The notes under the pieces were generated by a model. That model was not told where the DNA came from. It worked only from the letters and a program-made list of their open reading frames with translations, and did not search any database. From Cognataquiflexum aquatile (GTDB lineage Bacteria; Bacteroidota; Bacteroidia; Cytophagales; Cyclobacteriaceae), in the NCBI RefSeq assembly GCF_003316845.1, contig NZ_QMIK01000002.1:434001-498000 (forward strand): a stretch of 64,000 nt of DNA, written 5' to 3'. The position numbers were made by a program, and so were the translations under genes. Below, piece by piece: positions 52,729 through 61,944 of the stretch; within the stretch, counting starts at the first letter, position 1, and every line of letters starts with the position of its first letter.

Positions 52729-54795
52729 TTATGGGTTAAACTTGATCACCATAATCGAAAAGTCATCATCGGGAATTCCTCCCTCGCCAACAAATTGATA
52801 TACTTGGTTGATAATCCTTTCCTTGATTTGGTCTGCACTCAGATTTTTATATTTCATCAGGGATGCTTTCAGGTTTTCATAACCGAATTCCACTCCTTTT
52901 TTGTTGGTAGCTTCTATGATGCCGTCTGTATACAATACAAGAATGTCCTCGCTTTCGTACCTGAACTCAGACTCATGGATGTAATTCCTGTAATTTGCAT
53001 TCCTTACAATTCCCAATCCCAATCCATCCGCACTCAGGTATCCTGCTTTGTCCTCACTGTGGTCATAAAACAAGGTGGGACAATGTCCTGCACGGCTATA
53101 TCTAATGGATTGTCGGTTGGTATCCAACAGAAAGTAGGAAGTGGTGATAAAGTGGTTTCTTTCCAGGCATTGGCTCAGGGCAATATTTGCTTTGTACAAA
53201 AATTCCCCCGGGTTTGGTTTGAGCTGAACCAGACTGTGGAAAATACCCTTCATCTGGGACATATTGAAAGCTGCCGAGGTACCTTTACCGGAGACGTCCC
53301 CGATGATAATGGCAAAAACACCTTCATCCAGGTCTTTGGTTTCATAATAATCCCCACCGACTTCATCTGCCGCTACTGAAAATCCGCAAATCTCAAATTT
53401 TTCATTGTGGTGAAGCTCCTTGGGCAATAAACTCCGCTGTACCCGCTGCGCAATTTTTAACTCCTCTTTGTACCTTTCTGTTTTGATGGCTTCATTGAGC
53501 AGCCTGTAATTTTCGACCGAAATGGAGGCCTGCCCGACAAATGTGGTGATGATATTGATCATTTCTTTGTTGAACCCATCCCGCACTTCTTTGACCAGAT
53601 ACATCCTTCCGATGGTTTTTTTATTGACTACCAAAGGAATCAAAAAGGCCGATTTGTAGATATTGTGGGGAATTTTTCCATAGAATTTCCTGATATCATT
53701 ATCCTCCATCGACCAATCAAACTCCGAGAATGGCTTGATGGTTTGGAACAAAGCCACAATCTCCTCCCGTATTTCCTCATCAATGAACCTTTTCTGGATC
53801 ATTTGGGGAATATTGTCTTTGTCCAATATCTCCAGCCAACCTCCATCGGCGTAGGAGGCACTCATACTGGAATCTATCAATATATCCAAGACCTGGTTTT
53901 CGTCCTGTCCGGGTTTGATGGATTGGCTTAGCCTTTGAAAATTGATGGCTTCCACCAGTTTTTGCTCAAAGACTGAAGAGGTAGGCAGATTGAACAACGT
54001 CACCAAAAAACTGAACAGGGCATAGATAAATACAAAGGCAAAAAGCCCGACCAAAAACAAATTATCTGTCAGGTTGACAAATGAAGTAACTCCGATGTCG
54101 GTGTAAGACGATAAACTGGAAAATAGAAAAGTGGTACAGACTAAGATAATAACCAGAAATAGGATGGATTTCCATTTCTCCTTGAAAGTCAGGTAAGGAA
54201 TCCACTTCAGGTTGATGGAGAGGGAAGCAGAAAATATCGTCAGGAATACAAATCCGAAAATAAAGCTGTAGTCGAAGTTATTTTTGTTGATGAATACAAA
54301 AAACATACTCATCAGCATCAAAACCTCAAAAGCTTGCCATTGCTGCACCACCTTTTTGGATTTTTGATACAGGATCAGGTGCTTCCAAAGCAATGAAGTT
54401 GAAATCAGAAAAAGGGAAATAAAGGCAAAATTGACATGGTAGAAGAAATTACTCAACAAAGGATCGGAACCCAATTTGCTTTCCCCCAACATTATGTAAA
54501 AAATTTTGATCCCAAAGGAAATGATGGTCGCCAAGAGCCCTGTCGATACACCGCGCCAGATTAGGTTTAGAAAATCAATATTTTCGTTTTTGTTGATCGA
54601 GTAATTGTAAAAGACATAAACAAGAATAAAAAAGAGAACCTCAAGGATATAGGATATCTCGGGAGCGAGGGTATTTTCCATCTGATTTACTGATTGGAAA
54701 ATCCTCGTGATGTCTACAAAAAGCAAAGCCAACCAAGTCAGGATGGCTACCAAAATACTTATTTTACCGATATTTGGAGTAGGGAGTTTAAGCAT
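52729..54795 (-). CDS. Membrane-anchored GAF-SpoIIE PP2C phosphatase (RsbU-like)
   Basis: 688 residues from ATG 54795 (MLKLPTPNIGKISILV). Residues ~10-265 hold about eight membrane helices. A GAF domain (~290-450) follows, then a SpoIIE PP2C phosphatase (~470-688): EVGGDYYE, IIGDVSGKGTSAAFNMSQMK, SRAGHCPTLFYD, ILVLYTDGIIEATNKKG and the last FSIMVIKF. Metal-binding acids are all present. It is the input unit of the partner switch with the two downstream genes. The signal sensed by the membrane or GAF part is unknown. Confidence 0.93.
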   Translation of the reverse strand: MLKLPTPNIGKISILVAILTWLALLFVDITRIFQSVNQMENTLAPEISYILEVLFFILVYVFYNYSINKNENIDFLNLIWRGVSTGLLATIISFGIKIFYIMLGESKLGSDPLLSNFFYHVNFAFISLFLISTSLLWKHLILYQKSKKVVQQWQAFEVLMLMSMFFVFINKNNFDYSFIFGFVFLTIFSASLSINLKWIPYLTFKEKWKSILFLVIILVCTTFLFSSLSSYTDIGVTSFVNLTDNLFLVGLFAFVFIYALFSFLVTLFNLPTSSVFEQKLVEAINFQRLSQSIKPGQDENQVLDILIDSSMSASYADGGWLEILDKDNIPQMIQKRFIDEEIREEIVALFQTIKPFSEFDWSMEDNDIRKFYGKIPHNIYKSAFLIPLVVNKKTIGRMYLVKEVRDGFNKEMINIITTFVGQASISVENYRLLNEAIKTERYKEELKIAQRVQRSLLPKELHHNEKFEICGFSVAADEVGGDYYETKDLDEGVFAIIIGDVSGKGTSAAFNMSQMKGIFHSLVQLKPNPGEFLYKANIALSQCLERNHFITTSYFLLDTNRQSIRYSRAGHCPTLFYDHSEDKAGYLSADGLGLGIVRNANYRNYIHESEFRYESEDILVLYTDGIIEATNKKGVEFGYENLKASLMKYKNLSADQIKERIINQVYQFVGEGGIPDDDFSIMVIKFNP

Positions 54796-54886
54796 TCTTG
54801 GAAATTGAATACAATAATACTGAAACAAACTTAATTTTCCTGAAAGCGTTAAATGCCATAAGTCTAAATAAATGTTAAAAAACCAT

Positions 54887-55606
54887 ATGCGATTTTACAA
54901 GATTTCTATTCTGATATTTTTTGTTTTTCTATACAGTTGCTCCTCCGCCCAAATCAATAAACTGATCAAAGATGTCACCTCCGGACAGATTCCTTTGTCT
55001 CAGGATGAAGTTGCTGCGGGATTGAAAGAGGCGCTTGAGCAGGGAATAGTGAAGGGGACTGACCTGGCATCCAAGACAGATGGTTATTTTAAGAACGACC
55101 TGATCAAAATCCTCCTTCCTGAGGATGCTCAAAAAGTAGAAAAAACCCTTCGAAATATGGGTTTGGGCAGCGAAGTGGACAGGGCCTTGCTCGCCATCAA
55201 CCGCGGTGCGGAAAGAGCAGCCATCGAGGCAAAGCCGATTTTTGTGAATGCTATTAAGCAGATGAATATCCAGGATGCTCTCGGAATATTGAAAGGAGAT
55301 GCCACAGCTGCCACAGATTATTTGAAGAGGACAACCAATGCCCAATTGGTAGAACTCTTCAAACCGAAAATCCAAGCATCCTTGGATGAAGTCGGTGCGA
55401 CCAAGTACTATGGAGACCTGGCCAATTCCTACAATAAAATCCCGCTCACCAAGCAAAAAGTCAATCCTGACCTGAATGCTTATGTGACCCAAAAGGCCAT
55501 TGACGGTTTGTTTGTGCTGATTGCGGAGGAAGAAAAAAATATCCGCGAGAACCCATTGGGAAGAACTTCAGACCTAATGAAAAAGGTATTTGCGCAGCAG
55601 GATTGA
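54887..55606 (+). CDS. DUF4197 lipoprotein
   Basis: 239 residues from ATG 54887 (MRFYKISILIFFVFLYSC); Met at 54872 is an alternative. Lipobox LYS-Cys18. The DUF4197 pattern is clear: LSQDEVAAGLKEALEQGI, LPEDAQKVEKTLRNMGLG, NRGAERAAIEAKPIFVNAI and TDYLKRTTNAQLVELFKP. It is a mostly helical periplasmic protein of unknown function. It diverges from the phosphatase gene and is tail-to-tail with the DciA-like gene, one base apart. Confidence 0.9.
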   Translation: MRFYKISILIFFVFLYSCSSAQINKLIKDVTSGQIPLSQDEVAAGLKEALEQGIVKGTDLASKTDGYFKNDLIKILLPEDAQKVEKTLRNMGLGSEVDRALLAINRGAERAAIEAKPIFVNAIKQMNIQDALGILKGDATAATDYLKRTTNAQLVELFKPKIQASLDEVGATKYYGDLANSYNKIPLTKQKVNPDLNAYVTQKAIDGLFVLIAEEEKNIRENPLGRTSDLMKKVFAQQD

Positions 55607-55607
55607 T

Positions 55608-55931
55608 TTAAAGAAAAACAACATCTTCAATCACCCCTTTGCCAAACTTGGATTCGATTAGTTCCATGACTTTGGTCCGGTTCATTTTCAGTTCGTTCTT
55701 GACAGGTCCGGAGCTGATTTTGACAAAAAGTTTCTTTTCCTTGATATACAGGCCTGTGGTGCGTGAAGCAACCATTTTGCCCATCAGTTCCGGCCAGGCC
55801 TGCAAAAGCAACCTTTCGTCAAATTTATCCTTGAGCCGGTAAGCTTTCAGCAAATCATCAAAAGCCTCCTTCAGCGGTGTCGCTTCTTTCTTTCTTCCTC
55901 CGTTGTTGCCGTACTTTTCCATCATGTCCAA
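55608..55931 (-). CDS. DUF721/DciA-like protein
   Basis: 107 residues. The DciA/DUF721 core reads FDERLLLQAWPELMGKMVAS, then TTGLYIKEKKLFVKISSGPV and ELIESKFGKGVIEDVVF. DciA proteins load the replicative helicase in bacteria that lack DnaC; whether Bacteroidota DUF721 proteins do so is inferred. A Gly/Lys/Arg-rich N-terminal stretch (KYGNNGGRKKEA) precedes it. It lies 12 bp after hemW in the same direction and is probably co-transcribed. Confidence 0.85.
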   Translation of the reverse strand: MDMMEKYGNNGGRKKEATPLKEAFDDLLKAYRLKDKFDERLLLQAWPELMGKMVASRTTGLYIKEKKLFVKISSGPVKNELKMNRTKVMELIESKFGKGVIEDVVFL

Positions 55932-55943
55932 AGGTAATTTTAT

Positions 55944-57071
55944 TTAAGGTAAAAAAAGAGATTCAGCAATGCTGTCTGCCAACAATCTTCCTTTTTTGGT
56001 CAGGATAATTTTGTTGGTTTCTTCCAGAATGAGTTTTTCTTGCCTTAACATCTTGAAGGTATCGTTTTTCAAATCTGCCAGATCATAACCTGAATTGTCC
56101 TTTAGATAAGTCAGGTCTGTTCCCCAGATGGTTCTCAAAGAAGTCAAGATGTAATCATTGGCCGTATCTTCTCCGCTGAGAATTTCCTTGTTATAGATGG
56201 ATTCCGCGTTTTTTAGCTTTTTGATGTACTGGGCATTGTTGGCAATATTCGATCCCCGGCTTTTTCCGTCAAAAGAATGCGCACTTGGGCCGATTCCCAG
56301 ATAAGGAACACCAAGCCAATAATTGGTATTGTGGAGGGCAAACTGTCCAGGCTTCCCAAAGTTAGAAATCTCGTATTGGACATAGCCGGCATCTTCCATG
56401 GACTGCATGAGGATTTCAAACTGTTCGGCAGCAAAATCCTCCGAGGCAGCCTTGTACTTTCCTTTTTTGTGCCAATTTCCCAATGCCGTCCTAGGCTCCA
56501 CGGTCAGGCAATAGCTGCTGATATGTCCGGGGTTTTGGGACAATGCGATCTCGAGGTCTTTTTTCCAGATATCATGGTTGGCGGAGGGAAACCCATAGAT
56601 CAAATCAACGGATAACTTTTCAAATCCTGTTGACTTGGCCGATTCGATGGCTTTCAATGATTCCTCCGCTGTATGGGCACGGTTATAAAATTTTAGGATC
56701 TCAGGATTGAAGGTCTGTATACCGATGCTCAACCTGTCGATTCCCAGAGCTTTCCAGTTTTGGAGGTTTGAAGTATTGAGGTCATCGGGATTTGCCTCTA
56801 AGGTCACTTCTTCCAAATTCAAAGGATAATATTTGGTGGCTGTATTCAAGATTTTTTCCAATTGGGATTTGGAAAGCAAGGAAGGTGTACCGCCGCCAAA
56901 ATATATTGTCTTGACTGAACTTCCTTGAGGCAGGAAATCTTTTCTTCGCTCTAATTCCAAGCAGATGGAATCTACCATCTCCTCGATCAGGTCTTTGTTG
57001 GTGCTAAAGTGAAAATCACAATAGTGACAGGCTTGCTTACAAAAGGGGATATGGATGTAGATACCGGACAA
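55944..57071 (-). CDS. hemW: Radical-SAM haem chaperone HemW
   Basis: 375 residues. The start is TTG at 57071 (MSGIYIHIPF). The 4Fe-4S ligands are Cys11, Cys15 and Cys18 (CKQACHYCDFHF). The SAM-binding part has YFGGGTPSLL, EVTLEANPDDL and LSIGIQTFNPEIL. A C-terminal HemN-type domain includes YEISNFGKPGQFALHNTNYW and LRTIWGTDL. The second Cys of oxygen-independent coproporphyrinogen dehydrogenase is not evident, which favours haem chaperone over HemN. It has its own -7 box and shares a divergent region with the Omp85 gene. Confidence 0.93.
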   Translation of the reverse strand: MSGIYIHIPFCKQACHYCDFHFSTNKDLIEEMVDSICLELERRKDFLPQGSSVKTIYFGGGTPSLLSKSQLEKILNTATKYYPLNLEEVTLEANPDDLNTSNLQNWKALGIDRLSIGIQTFNPEILKFYNRAHTAEESLKAIESAKSTGFEKLSVDLIYGFPSANHDIWKKDLEIALSQNPGHISSYCLTVEPRTALGNWHKKGKYKAASEDFAAEQFEILMQSMEDAGYVQYEISNFGKPGQFALHNTNYWLGVPYLGIGPSAHSFDGKSRGSNIANNAQYIKKLKNAESIYNKEILSGEDTANDYILTSLRTIWGTDLTYLKDNSGYDLADLKNDTFKMLRQEKLILEETNKIILTKKGRLLADSIAESLFLP

Positions 57072-57090
57072 TTTATTTACTTTTAGCCTT

Positions 57091-57098
57091 CAAAGATA
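57091..57098 (-). promoter_or_regulatory. Candidate -7 box of hemW
   Basis: Read on the minus strand, TATCTTTG fits TAnnTTTG and lies 19 bp before the TTG start. The best TTTG upstream is only 16 bp away. Confidence 0.45.
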
Positions 57099-57119
57099 CT
57101 TAAACCTAGCCGGTCAAAG

Positions 57120-58844
57120 GTGAAAAGAATCCTCATTTTCCTGTTTCCATTATTTTGCGCATTTGGTTCTCCCGGATATTCCCAGGGAGGAAAATGGTTC
57201 CGTTGGGAATTGTCAGGGGCTTTGGCGGTGCAGGAAGAGCAGGTTTTTAGGGATTCTGTGGAGGTTTCTAATTTTATTAGAGGAAAATACCGGGAGTTAT
57301 ATAGTTTGGGCTATTTGGCACCTTTGGAAACAATTGTAAAATCTACACCGGATTCACTATGGATCAAAGTGGCTACAGGTGAAAGGTTTGAATGGGTAGT
57401 GCTCAGGCCGGGCAATGTCGACCCTGTATTGATGGTCAAGGCCGGTGTGGACCTGAAAAGGTTTTCAAGAAGGCCTTTTGATTACAGGCAAATCTCAAGA
57501 CTTTTTGAATCCATATTAAAGGAATCGGAAAATAGGGGCTATCCTTTTGCAGCGGTCAGGATTGACAGTTTGGAAAGAAGCGGTAAAGGGTTTTCCGGTG
57601 CTTTGGACCTCGATTCCGGTCCCTTGATAACTTTTGATTCCTTAAAAATCACCGGAGGGACCAGAACCAAGCCGGAGTTTCTATCCCGTTTTTTACAGAT
57701 CAAGCCGGGACAGGTTTTTTCGCAGAAAAAAATCGATGAGGGAATCCGGCAAATACGCGGACTGCCTTACCTGAGATGGGGCGGTGAACCGGAACTCAGT
57801 TTTCAGAATGAGCAAGCGACGATGTACCTTCCGATTGAAGACCGAAGAATCAATTCCATCGATGGCATCATCGGTTTTTTACCCAATGAAAATGAAGGGG
57901 GAAAACTTTTGGTAACAGGTCAGTTTGATATTGCATTATATAATGTAGCCGGAACAGGCCGGAATTATGAACTCCATTGGCAGCGGTTCAACCAACTTTC
58001 CCAATCATTGAAGATTTCGGGATTTGAACCCTTGCTCTTGGGCTCAAACATCGATGCAAGCATTTCTTTTTCTCTGTTGAAAGAGGATACCACTTTCCTC
58101 AACAGGGATTTTAGACTCAATTTTGGTTACAGGTTCAGCTCAGACGGATATCTCAGTTTTTTTACAAGACGTCAGGCAGGAGACTTGCTGGCTGTCAATG
58201 GACTTGAAGAAATCACCCAGCTGCCGGATGCAGGTGATTTCAGGTTCAACAACTACGGGCTCAACTACCGACATATCTGGTTGGATGATGTTTTTTTCCC
58301 GAGAAGAGGGGCTTTGGCCCAAGTTGAATTTGCCATTGGCAACAAAAACATATTGCAGAATACCGGCCTTCCGCCTGAGCTGTACGAGAGCATTGAACCC
58401 AAAACCCTTCAATATTATATGGAGGCAAAGTTTGAAAAGCATTTTTATCTCTCCCCCCGTTGGGGAATTTTCACCAGATTGGCAGGTGGAACAGTAGAAA
58501 ACAAAAATTTGCTCTTGAATGATTTGTTCAGGATTGGTGGACTTCAAAGCATCAGGGGATTCAATGAGAATTTCTTTTTTGCCGACAAATACCTCTATCT
58601 CAATTTTGAGCCAAGGTTTTATTTTGATACCTACTCTTATTTTATGATTTTTGCCGATATGGGAAGATTAGAAAACAGCGTTCAAGGTTTTGGAGTAGAT
58701 CAAACCTTCTCAGCGGGGTTGGGATTCAGCCTTGAAACAGGTAATGGAGTTTTCAACTTTATATATGGCCTTGGCCGTTCCAATGCGCAGGATTTTTCTT
58801 TCAACCTTTCCAAAGTCCACTTTGGATATACCGGTAGATTCTAA
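57120..58844 (+). CDS. BamA/TamA-like Omp85 outer-membrane protein
   Basis: 574 residues; it starts with GTG at 57120. Signal peptide MKRILIFLFPLFCAFGSPGYSQ. A POTRA-like segment covers ~165-245 (SGPLITFDSLKITGGTR, FLQIKPGQVFSQKKIDEGIRQI). The barrel (~250-574) has GIFTRLAGGT, LNDLFRIGGLQSIRGFNENF, and the final FSFNLSKVHFGYTGRF with a terminal aromatic. The R-G-F motif in SIRGF is the L6-loop motif of Omp85. Only one clear POTRA rules against BamA itself. It precedes a DUF4271 gene by three bases. Confidence 0.85.
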   Translation: MKRILIFLFPLFCAFGSPGYSQGGKWFRWELSGALAVQEEQVFRDSVEVSNFIRGKYRELYSLGYLAPLETIVKSTPDSLWIKVATGERFEWVVLRPGNVDPVLMVKAGVDLKRFSRRPFDYRQISRLFESILKESENRGYPFAAVRIDSLERSGKGFSGALDLDSGPLITFDSLKITGGTRTKPEFLSRFLQIKPGQVFSQKKIDEGIRQIRGLPYLRWGGEPELSFQNEQATMYLPIEDRRINSIDGIIGFLPNENEGGKLLVTGQFDIALYNVAGTGRNYELHWQRFNQLSQSLKISGFEPLLLGSNIDASISFSLLKEDTTFLNRDFRLNFGYRFSSDGYLSFFTRRQAGDLLAVNGLEEITQLPDAGDFRFNNYGLNYRHIWLDDVFFPRRGALAQVEFAIGNKNILQNTGLPPELYESIEPKTLQYYMEAKFEKHFYLSPRWGIFTRLAGGTVENKNLLLNDLFRIGGLQSIRGFNENFFFADKYLYLNFEPRFYFDTYSYFMIFADMGRLENSVQGFGVDQTFSAGLGFSLETGNGVFNFIYGLGRSNAQDFSFNLSKVHFGYTGRF

Positions 58845-58847
58845 CAG

Positions 58848-59966
58848 ATGAAAACATCCTATTTCAGTATCTTACTTTTTTTGGTTTTCTGGAGTAGCTC
58901 TCTTGGGGGTTTCTCGCAGGTCTTGGAAAATTATAATCCGGAAATTCGGGAAATGTATCCTGAAACTATCCGAAAATCCAATGACAAAATTCAGGTAAAA
59001 TTAGATTTGAAGACCTTTCCAAACAGTACTTTTAGATTTGTGTTTCCCGGTCAATCCACTTTGTTTTTAAAAGACAAGCTTTGGCTTCAAACCACTAAGG
59101 ACACCACTTTTGTAATGCCTTTGGCAGATTTTCAAGGATTTGTTTCAGAGGCTGATTCTGCAGGAACATTGATGACCATTATCAAAACAGGGATCAATGG
59201 AAGTAATGTCTCTATTGAAAAAGGATTTTTTGAAAATTACGTAGCTCCAGTCGCAGCAGCGGGACCTTTAAAGCCGATGCCTGAAAGGCGGGAAGTGGAT
59301 GGTTTCAATGACTTTTTCTTTTTTGCCATTGTCAGTATCCTGTTTTTGATTGCGGTGTACAAGTTGATTTATCCTTTGGTGTTGAAATTGATCCTGATGC
59401 CCACTTCCGTCTTTTCTGCGGAGGATTTTTCGGAGTCTAATTCTGTTCAAAAGTTCTTTTCCCTTGATGTAATCTTTTATTTGTTGCTGATGAATATGAT
59501 GGCGTTTTTGTTGCTGATGCTTTTTGTAAAGACATTGGGCAATGAAAGTCTGCAATTTATCGTCAGCGGAGATGTGAACCAATATTTTCTAAGCTGGTTA
59601 TTGGGCTCAGCCTTACTGATAATTTTTGCTGTGTTGAAATTTGCCTTATTGAGATTTTTGGGGTTTGTGTTTGATTTGAAAAAAATTGTGATCCCCCACT
59701 TTTTTTATATGCTCAGGATTATTTCCATAACAATATTCGTTATGGCCTTCATTATTAGCATTATTGTTTTGAACGGATTCGTGGAATTAGAAATAACAAT
59801 TAAATATTTGCTTTATGGCTTTTTTTGGATTTATATGGTCGGGGTCCTGATGCTATTTCTAATCATGTCAAATCGGGTGTCCTTTAAAAATTACCATTTA
59901 TTTGTTTACATTTGCAGCGCAGAAATAGTCCCCCTTTTATTCCTTTCGAAGGTAATCATAGGGTGA
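58848..59966 (+). CDS. DUF4271 membrane protein
   Basis: 372 residues. A signal peptide is followed by a periplasmic stretch (~30-150) and then seven or eight membrane helices in the C-terminal half (DFFFFAIVSILFLIAVYKLI, YLLLMNMMAFLLLMLFV, WLLGSALLIIFAVLKFALLR). The family is unknown but conserved in Bacteroidota next to uroporphyrinogen-III synthase, as here. It follows the Omp85 gene by three bases and precedes hemD by 35. A link to envelope biogenesis or haem is inferred from context only. Confidence 0.85.
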   Translation: MKTSYFSILLFLVFWSSSLGGFSQVLENYNPEIREMYPETIRKSNDKIQVKLDLKTFPNSTFRFVFPGQSTLFLKDKLWLQTTKDTTFVMPLADFQGFVSEADSAGTLMTIIKTGINGSNVSIEKGFFENYVAPVAAAGPLKPMPERREVDGFNDFFFFAIVSILFLIAVYKLIYPLVLKLILMPTSVFSAEDFSESNSVQKFFSLDVIFYLLLMNMMAFLLLMLFVKTLGNESLQFIVSGDVNQYFLSWLLGSALLIIFAVLKFALLRFLGFVFDLKKIVIPHFFYMLRIISITIFVMAFIISIIVLNGFVELEITIKYLLYGFFWIYMVGVLMLFLIMSNRVSFKNYHLFVYICSAEIVPLLFLSKVIIG

Positions 59967-60001
59967 ATTCAAGTGAAAAAGTCCAAATGCTGAAGTGAAA
60001 T

Positions 60002-60778
60002 ATGACGACTAAATCTACCAAAGACAGATTAAACCAGGTAAAAAGTATCTTAGTTTCTCAGCCAAAGCCAACAGATGAGAAATCACCATATTTTCAATTA
60101 GCTGAAAAGTATAATTTAAAAATAGATTTCAGGCCTTTCATTCAGGTTGAGCCGGTCTCAGTCAAGGATTTCAGGAGACAAAAAATTGATATCCTCAAGC
60201 ATACGGCGATTATCTTTACAAGCCGCAATGCGATTGACCATTTTTTTACGATCTGTAAGGAATTAAAAGTAGAGATGCCGGCAGACATGAAATACTTCTG
60301 TATCTCAGACCAAACGGCACATTACCTTCAAAAATATATCGTGATCAGAAAGAGGAAACTCTACGTAGGTCAAAAAACAGCCGCTGATCTTTTCGATTAT
60401 TTTAAAAAGCATAAATCTGAAAAGTATCTCTTTCCATGCTCCGATATCCGCAAGGATGAAATCCCGGAATACATGGCAAAGAACAATATTGCCTACACGG
60501 AAGCCATCATTTACCATACTGTAGCCGCAGATCTTTCAGACCTCAGGGATATCAAATACGATATTTTGGCTTTTTTCTCACCTTCGGGAATCAAATCATT
60601 GAAGCAAAATTTCCCTGATTTTAAACAAAACAACACCAGAATTGCTGCTTTTGGACCGACCACAGCCAAGGAAGTCAGGGAGCAAAACCTTATTCTTGAT
60701 ATTGAAGCCCCGATGCCAAACGCGCCAAGCATGACGGGTGCACTTGAACTTTACATAAAAAAGGCAAATAATTTGTGA
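60002..60778 (+). CDS. hemD: Uroporphyrinogen-III synthase
   Basis: 258 residues. Cyclises hydroxymethylbilane to uroporphyrinogen III in haem synthesis. HemD family marks are KVILVSQPKP-type start (VKSILVSQPK), IIFTSRNAIDHFF, YLFPCSDIRKDEIPEYM, and ILAFFSPSGIKSLKQNF with AAFGPTTAKEVRE. As in many Bacteroidota it lies directly before the T9SS block, separated from other hem genes. A 74-bp gap leads to porP. Confidence 0.92.
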   Translation: MTTKSTKDRLNQVKSILVSQPKPTDEKSPYFQLAEKYNLKIDFRPFIQVEPVSVKDFRRQKIDILKHTAIIFTSRNAIDHFFTICKELKVEMPADMKYFCISDQTAHYLQKYIVIRKRKLYVGQKTAADLFDYFKKHKSEKYLFPCSDIRKDEIPEYMAKNNIAYTEAIIYHTVAADLSDLRDIKYDILAFFSPSGIKSLKQNFPDFKQNNTRIAAFGPTTAKEVREQNLILDIEAPMPNAPSMTGALELYIKKANNL

Positions 60779-60852
60779 TGTTTCCAATCTTTTGTGGCGA
60801 AATTGAGTTTAATTGTGTAGAATAGAGTTTACATCATCAGTTTTATTGATAC

Positions 60853-61824
60853 ATGGTTAAACATGATTTTACGATATTGAAATGTCTCCTGCTGATATGG
60901 ACAGGGAGTTTTTTTTCTTCAAAAGCCCATGGCCAACAAGATGCCCAGTTTACCCAATACATGTATAATGGCGGATATTTCAATCCTGCCTTTGCCGGAA
61001 AGGAGGCTGGATATAGATTTTCAGCACTTCATAGGTCACAGTGGCTAAGTTATTCCGGTACCAATGGACCTGCTCCCATTACCCAACTGGTAAGTGCCAG
61101 CGGGTCTATTGACAAACTCAAATTGGGAGTTGGCCTAAATCTTGTTAACGACAACATCGGCCCTACGACCAATCAAGAAGTAAACTTATCGGTAGGATAT
61201 CACAAAAAACTAAGGCGGGGAGTTTTGAGTTTAGGGGTTATGGGAGGAGTTTTTGCGACTACGATACGGTTTGATGAACTGGATTTTGTAAATCCGGATC
61301 CGAATTTGCCGGATACTGGCAGTGAAACACAGATGAATTTCAACTTTGGCGCCGGAGCTATTTACGACCGTACCAAATACTATATAGGAATAAGCAGCCG
61401 ACATTTGAATGAGCCAGGGTTTGATTTTGGGGAGGGTTCTCTTGAAAACCAACTCAAAAACCACACCTACATTTTGGCAGGGTATAGAATAAAAACTTTT
61501 GCCCAATGGAATTTCGAACCAAGTGTTTTATTGAAAACAGTATCATTTGATAATTTTTCATATGACATCAGCGTTATAGCCACATACAATCAAAAAGTAA
61601 GCGGAGGATTGGCTTTCAGGGGCGAAGAATCCGTGTCTTTATTGATGGGTTACAGTATCCTCAAAGACAAATCTCTAAGAATAGGATATGCATTTGATCT
61701 GGTAGTTGGAGGCATAGAAGCCAAAGCTCCGACAAGCCATGAATTTATGTTATCCTACGTACTCCCCGACGTGACCAGGCAGTTCCAAAGAACAATCCAA
61801 CGCACTCCTAGATTTAGGTTCTAA
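60853..61824 (+). CDS. PorP/SprF-family outer-membrane protein
   Basis: 323 residues with a signal peptide ending near AHG. The family signature QDAQFTQYMYNGGYFNPAFA is at residues ~29-48, with LHRSQWLSYSGTNGPAPIT next. The rest is a small barrel with many aromatic-ending strands (LSVGYHKKLRRGVLSLGVMG, YYIGISSRHL, LLMGYSILKDKSLRIGYAFD). PorP/SprF proteins work with the type IX secretion machine, often attaching proteins to the cell surface. It lies directly upstream of gldKLM, the usual arrangement. Confidence 0.93.
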   Translation: MVKHDFTILKCLLLIWTGSFFSSKAHGQQDAQFTQYMYNGGYFNPAFAGKEAGYRFSALHRSQWLSYSGTNGPAPITQLVSASGSIDKLKLGVGLNLVNDNIGPTTNQEVNLSVGYHKKLRRGVLSLGVMGGVFATTIRFDELDFVNPDPNLPDTGSETQMNFNFGAGAIYDRTKYYIGISSRHLNEPGFDFGEGSLENQLKNHTYILAGYRIKTFAQWNFEPSVLLKTVSFDNFSYDISVIATYNQKVSGGLAFRGEESVSLLMGYSILKDKSLRIGYAFDLVVGGIEAKAPTSHEFMLSYVLPDVTRQFQRTIQRTPRFRF

Positions 61825-61850
61825 AAAATAATTATTGGAAATTCAGCAAT

Positions 61851-61858
61851 TAAATTTG
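61851..61858 (+). promoter_or_regulatory. Candidate -7 box of the gldKLM operon
   Basis: TAAATTTG fits TAnnTTTG, 86 bp before the gldK ATG, in the 120-bp gap after porP. No -33 TTTG at the usual distance was found. Confidence 0.45.
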
Positions 61859-61944
61859 TGTATTTCTAAGAATTTACTTTAATTTTCGCTCTTGTTGCTT
61901 ATCCAAAAAGTGGCATGAATTTGATAAATGGTTTAATGTAATTT

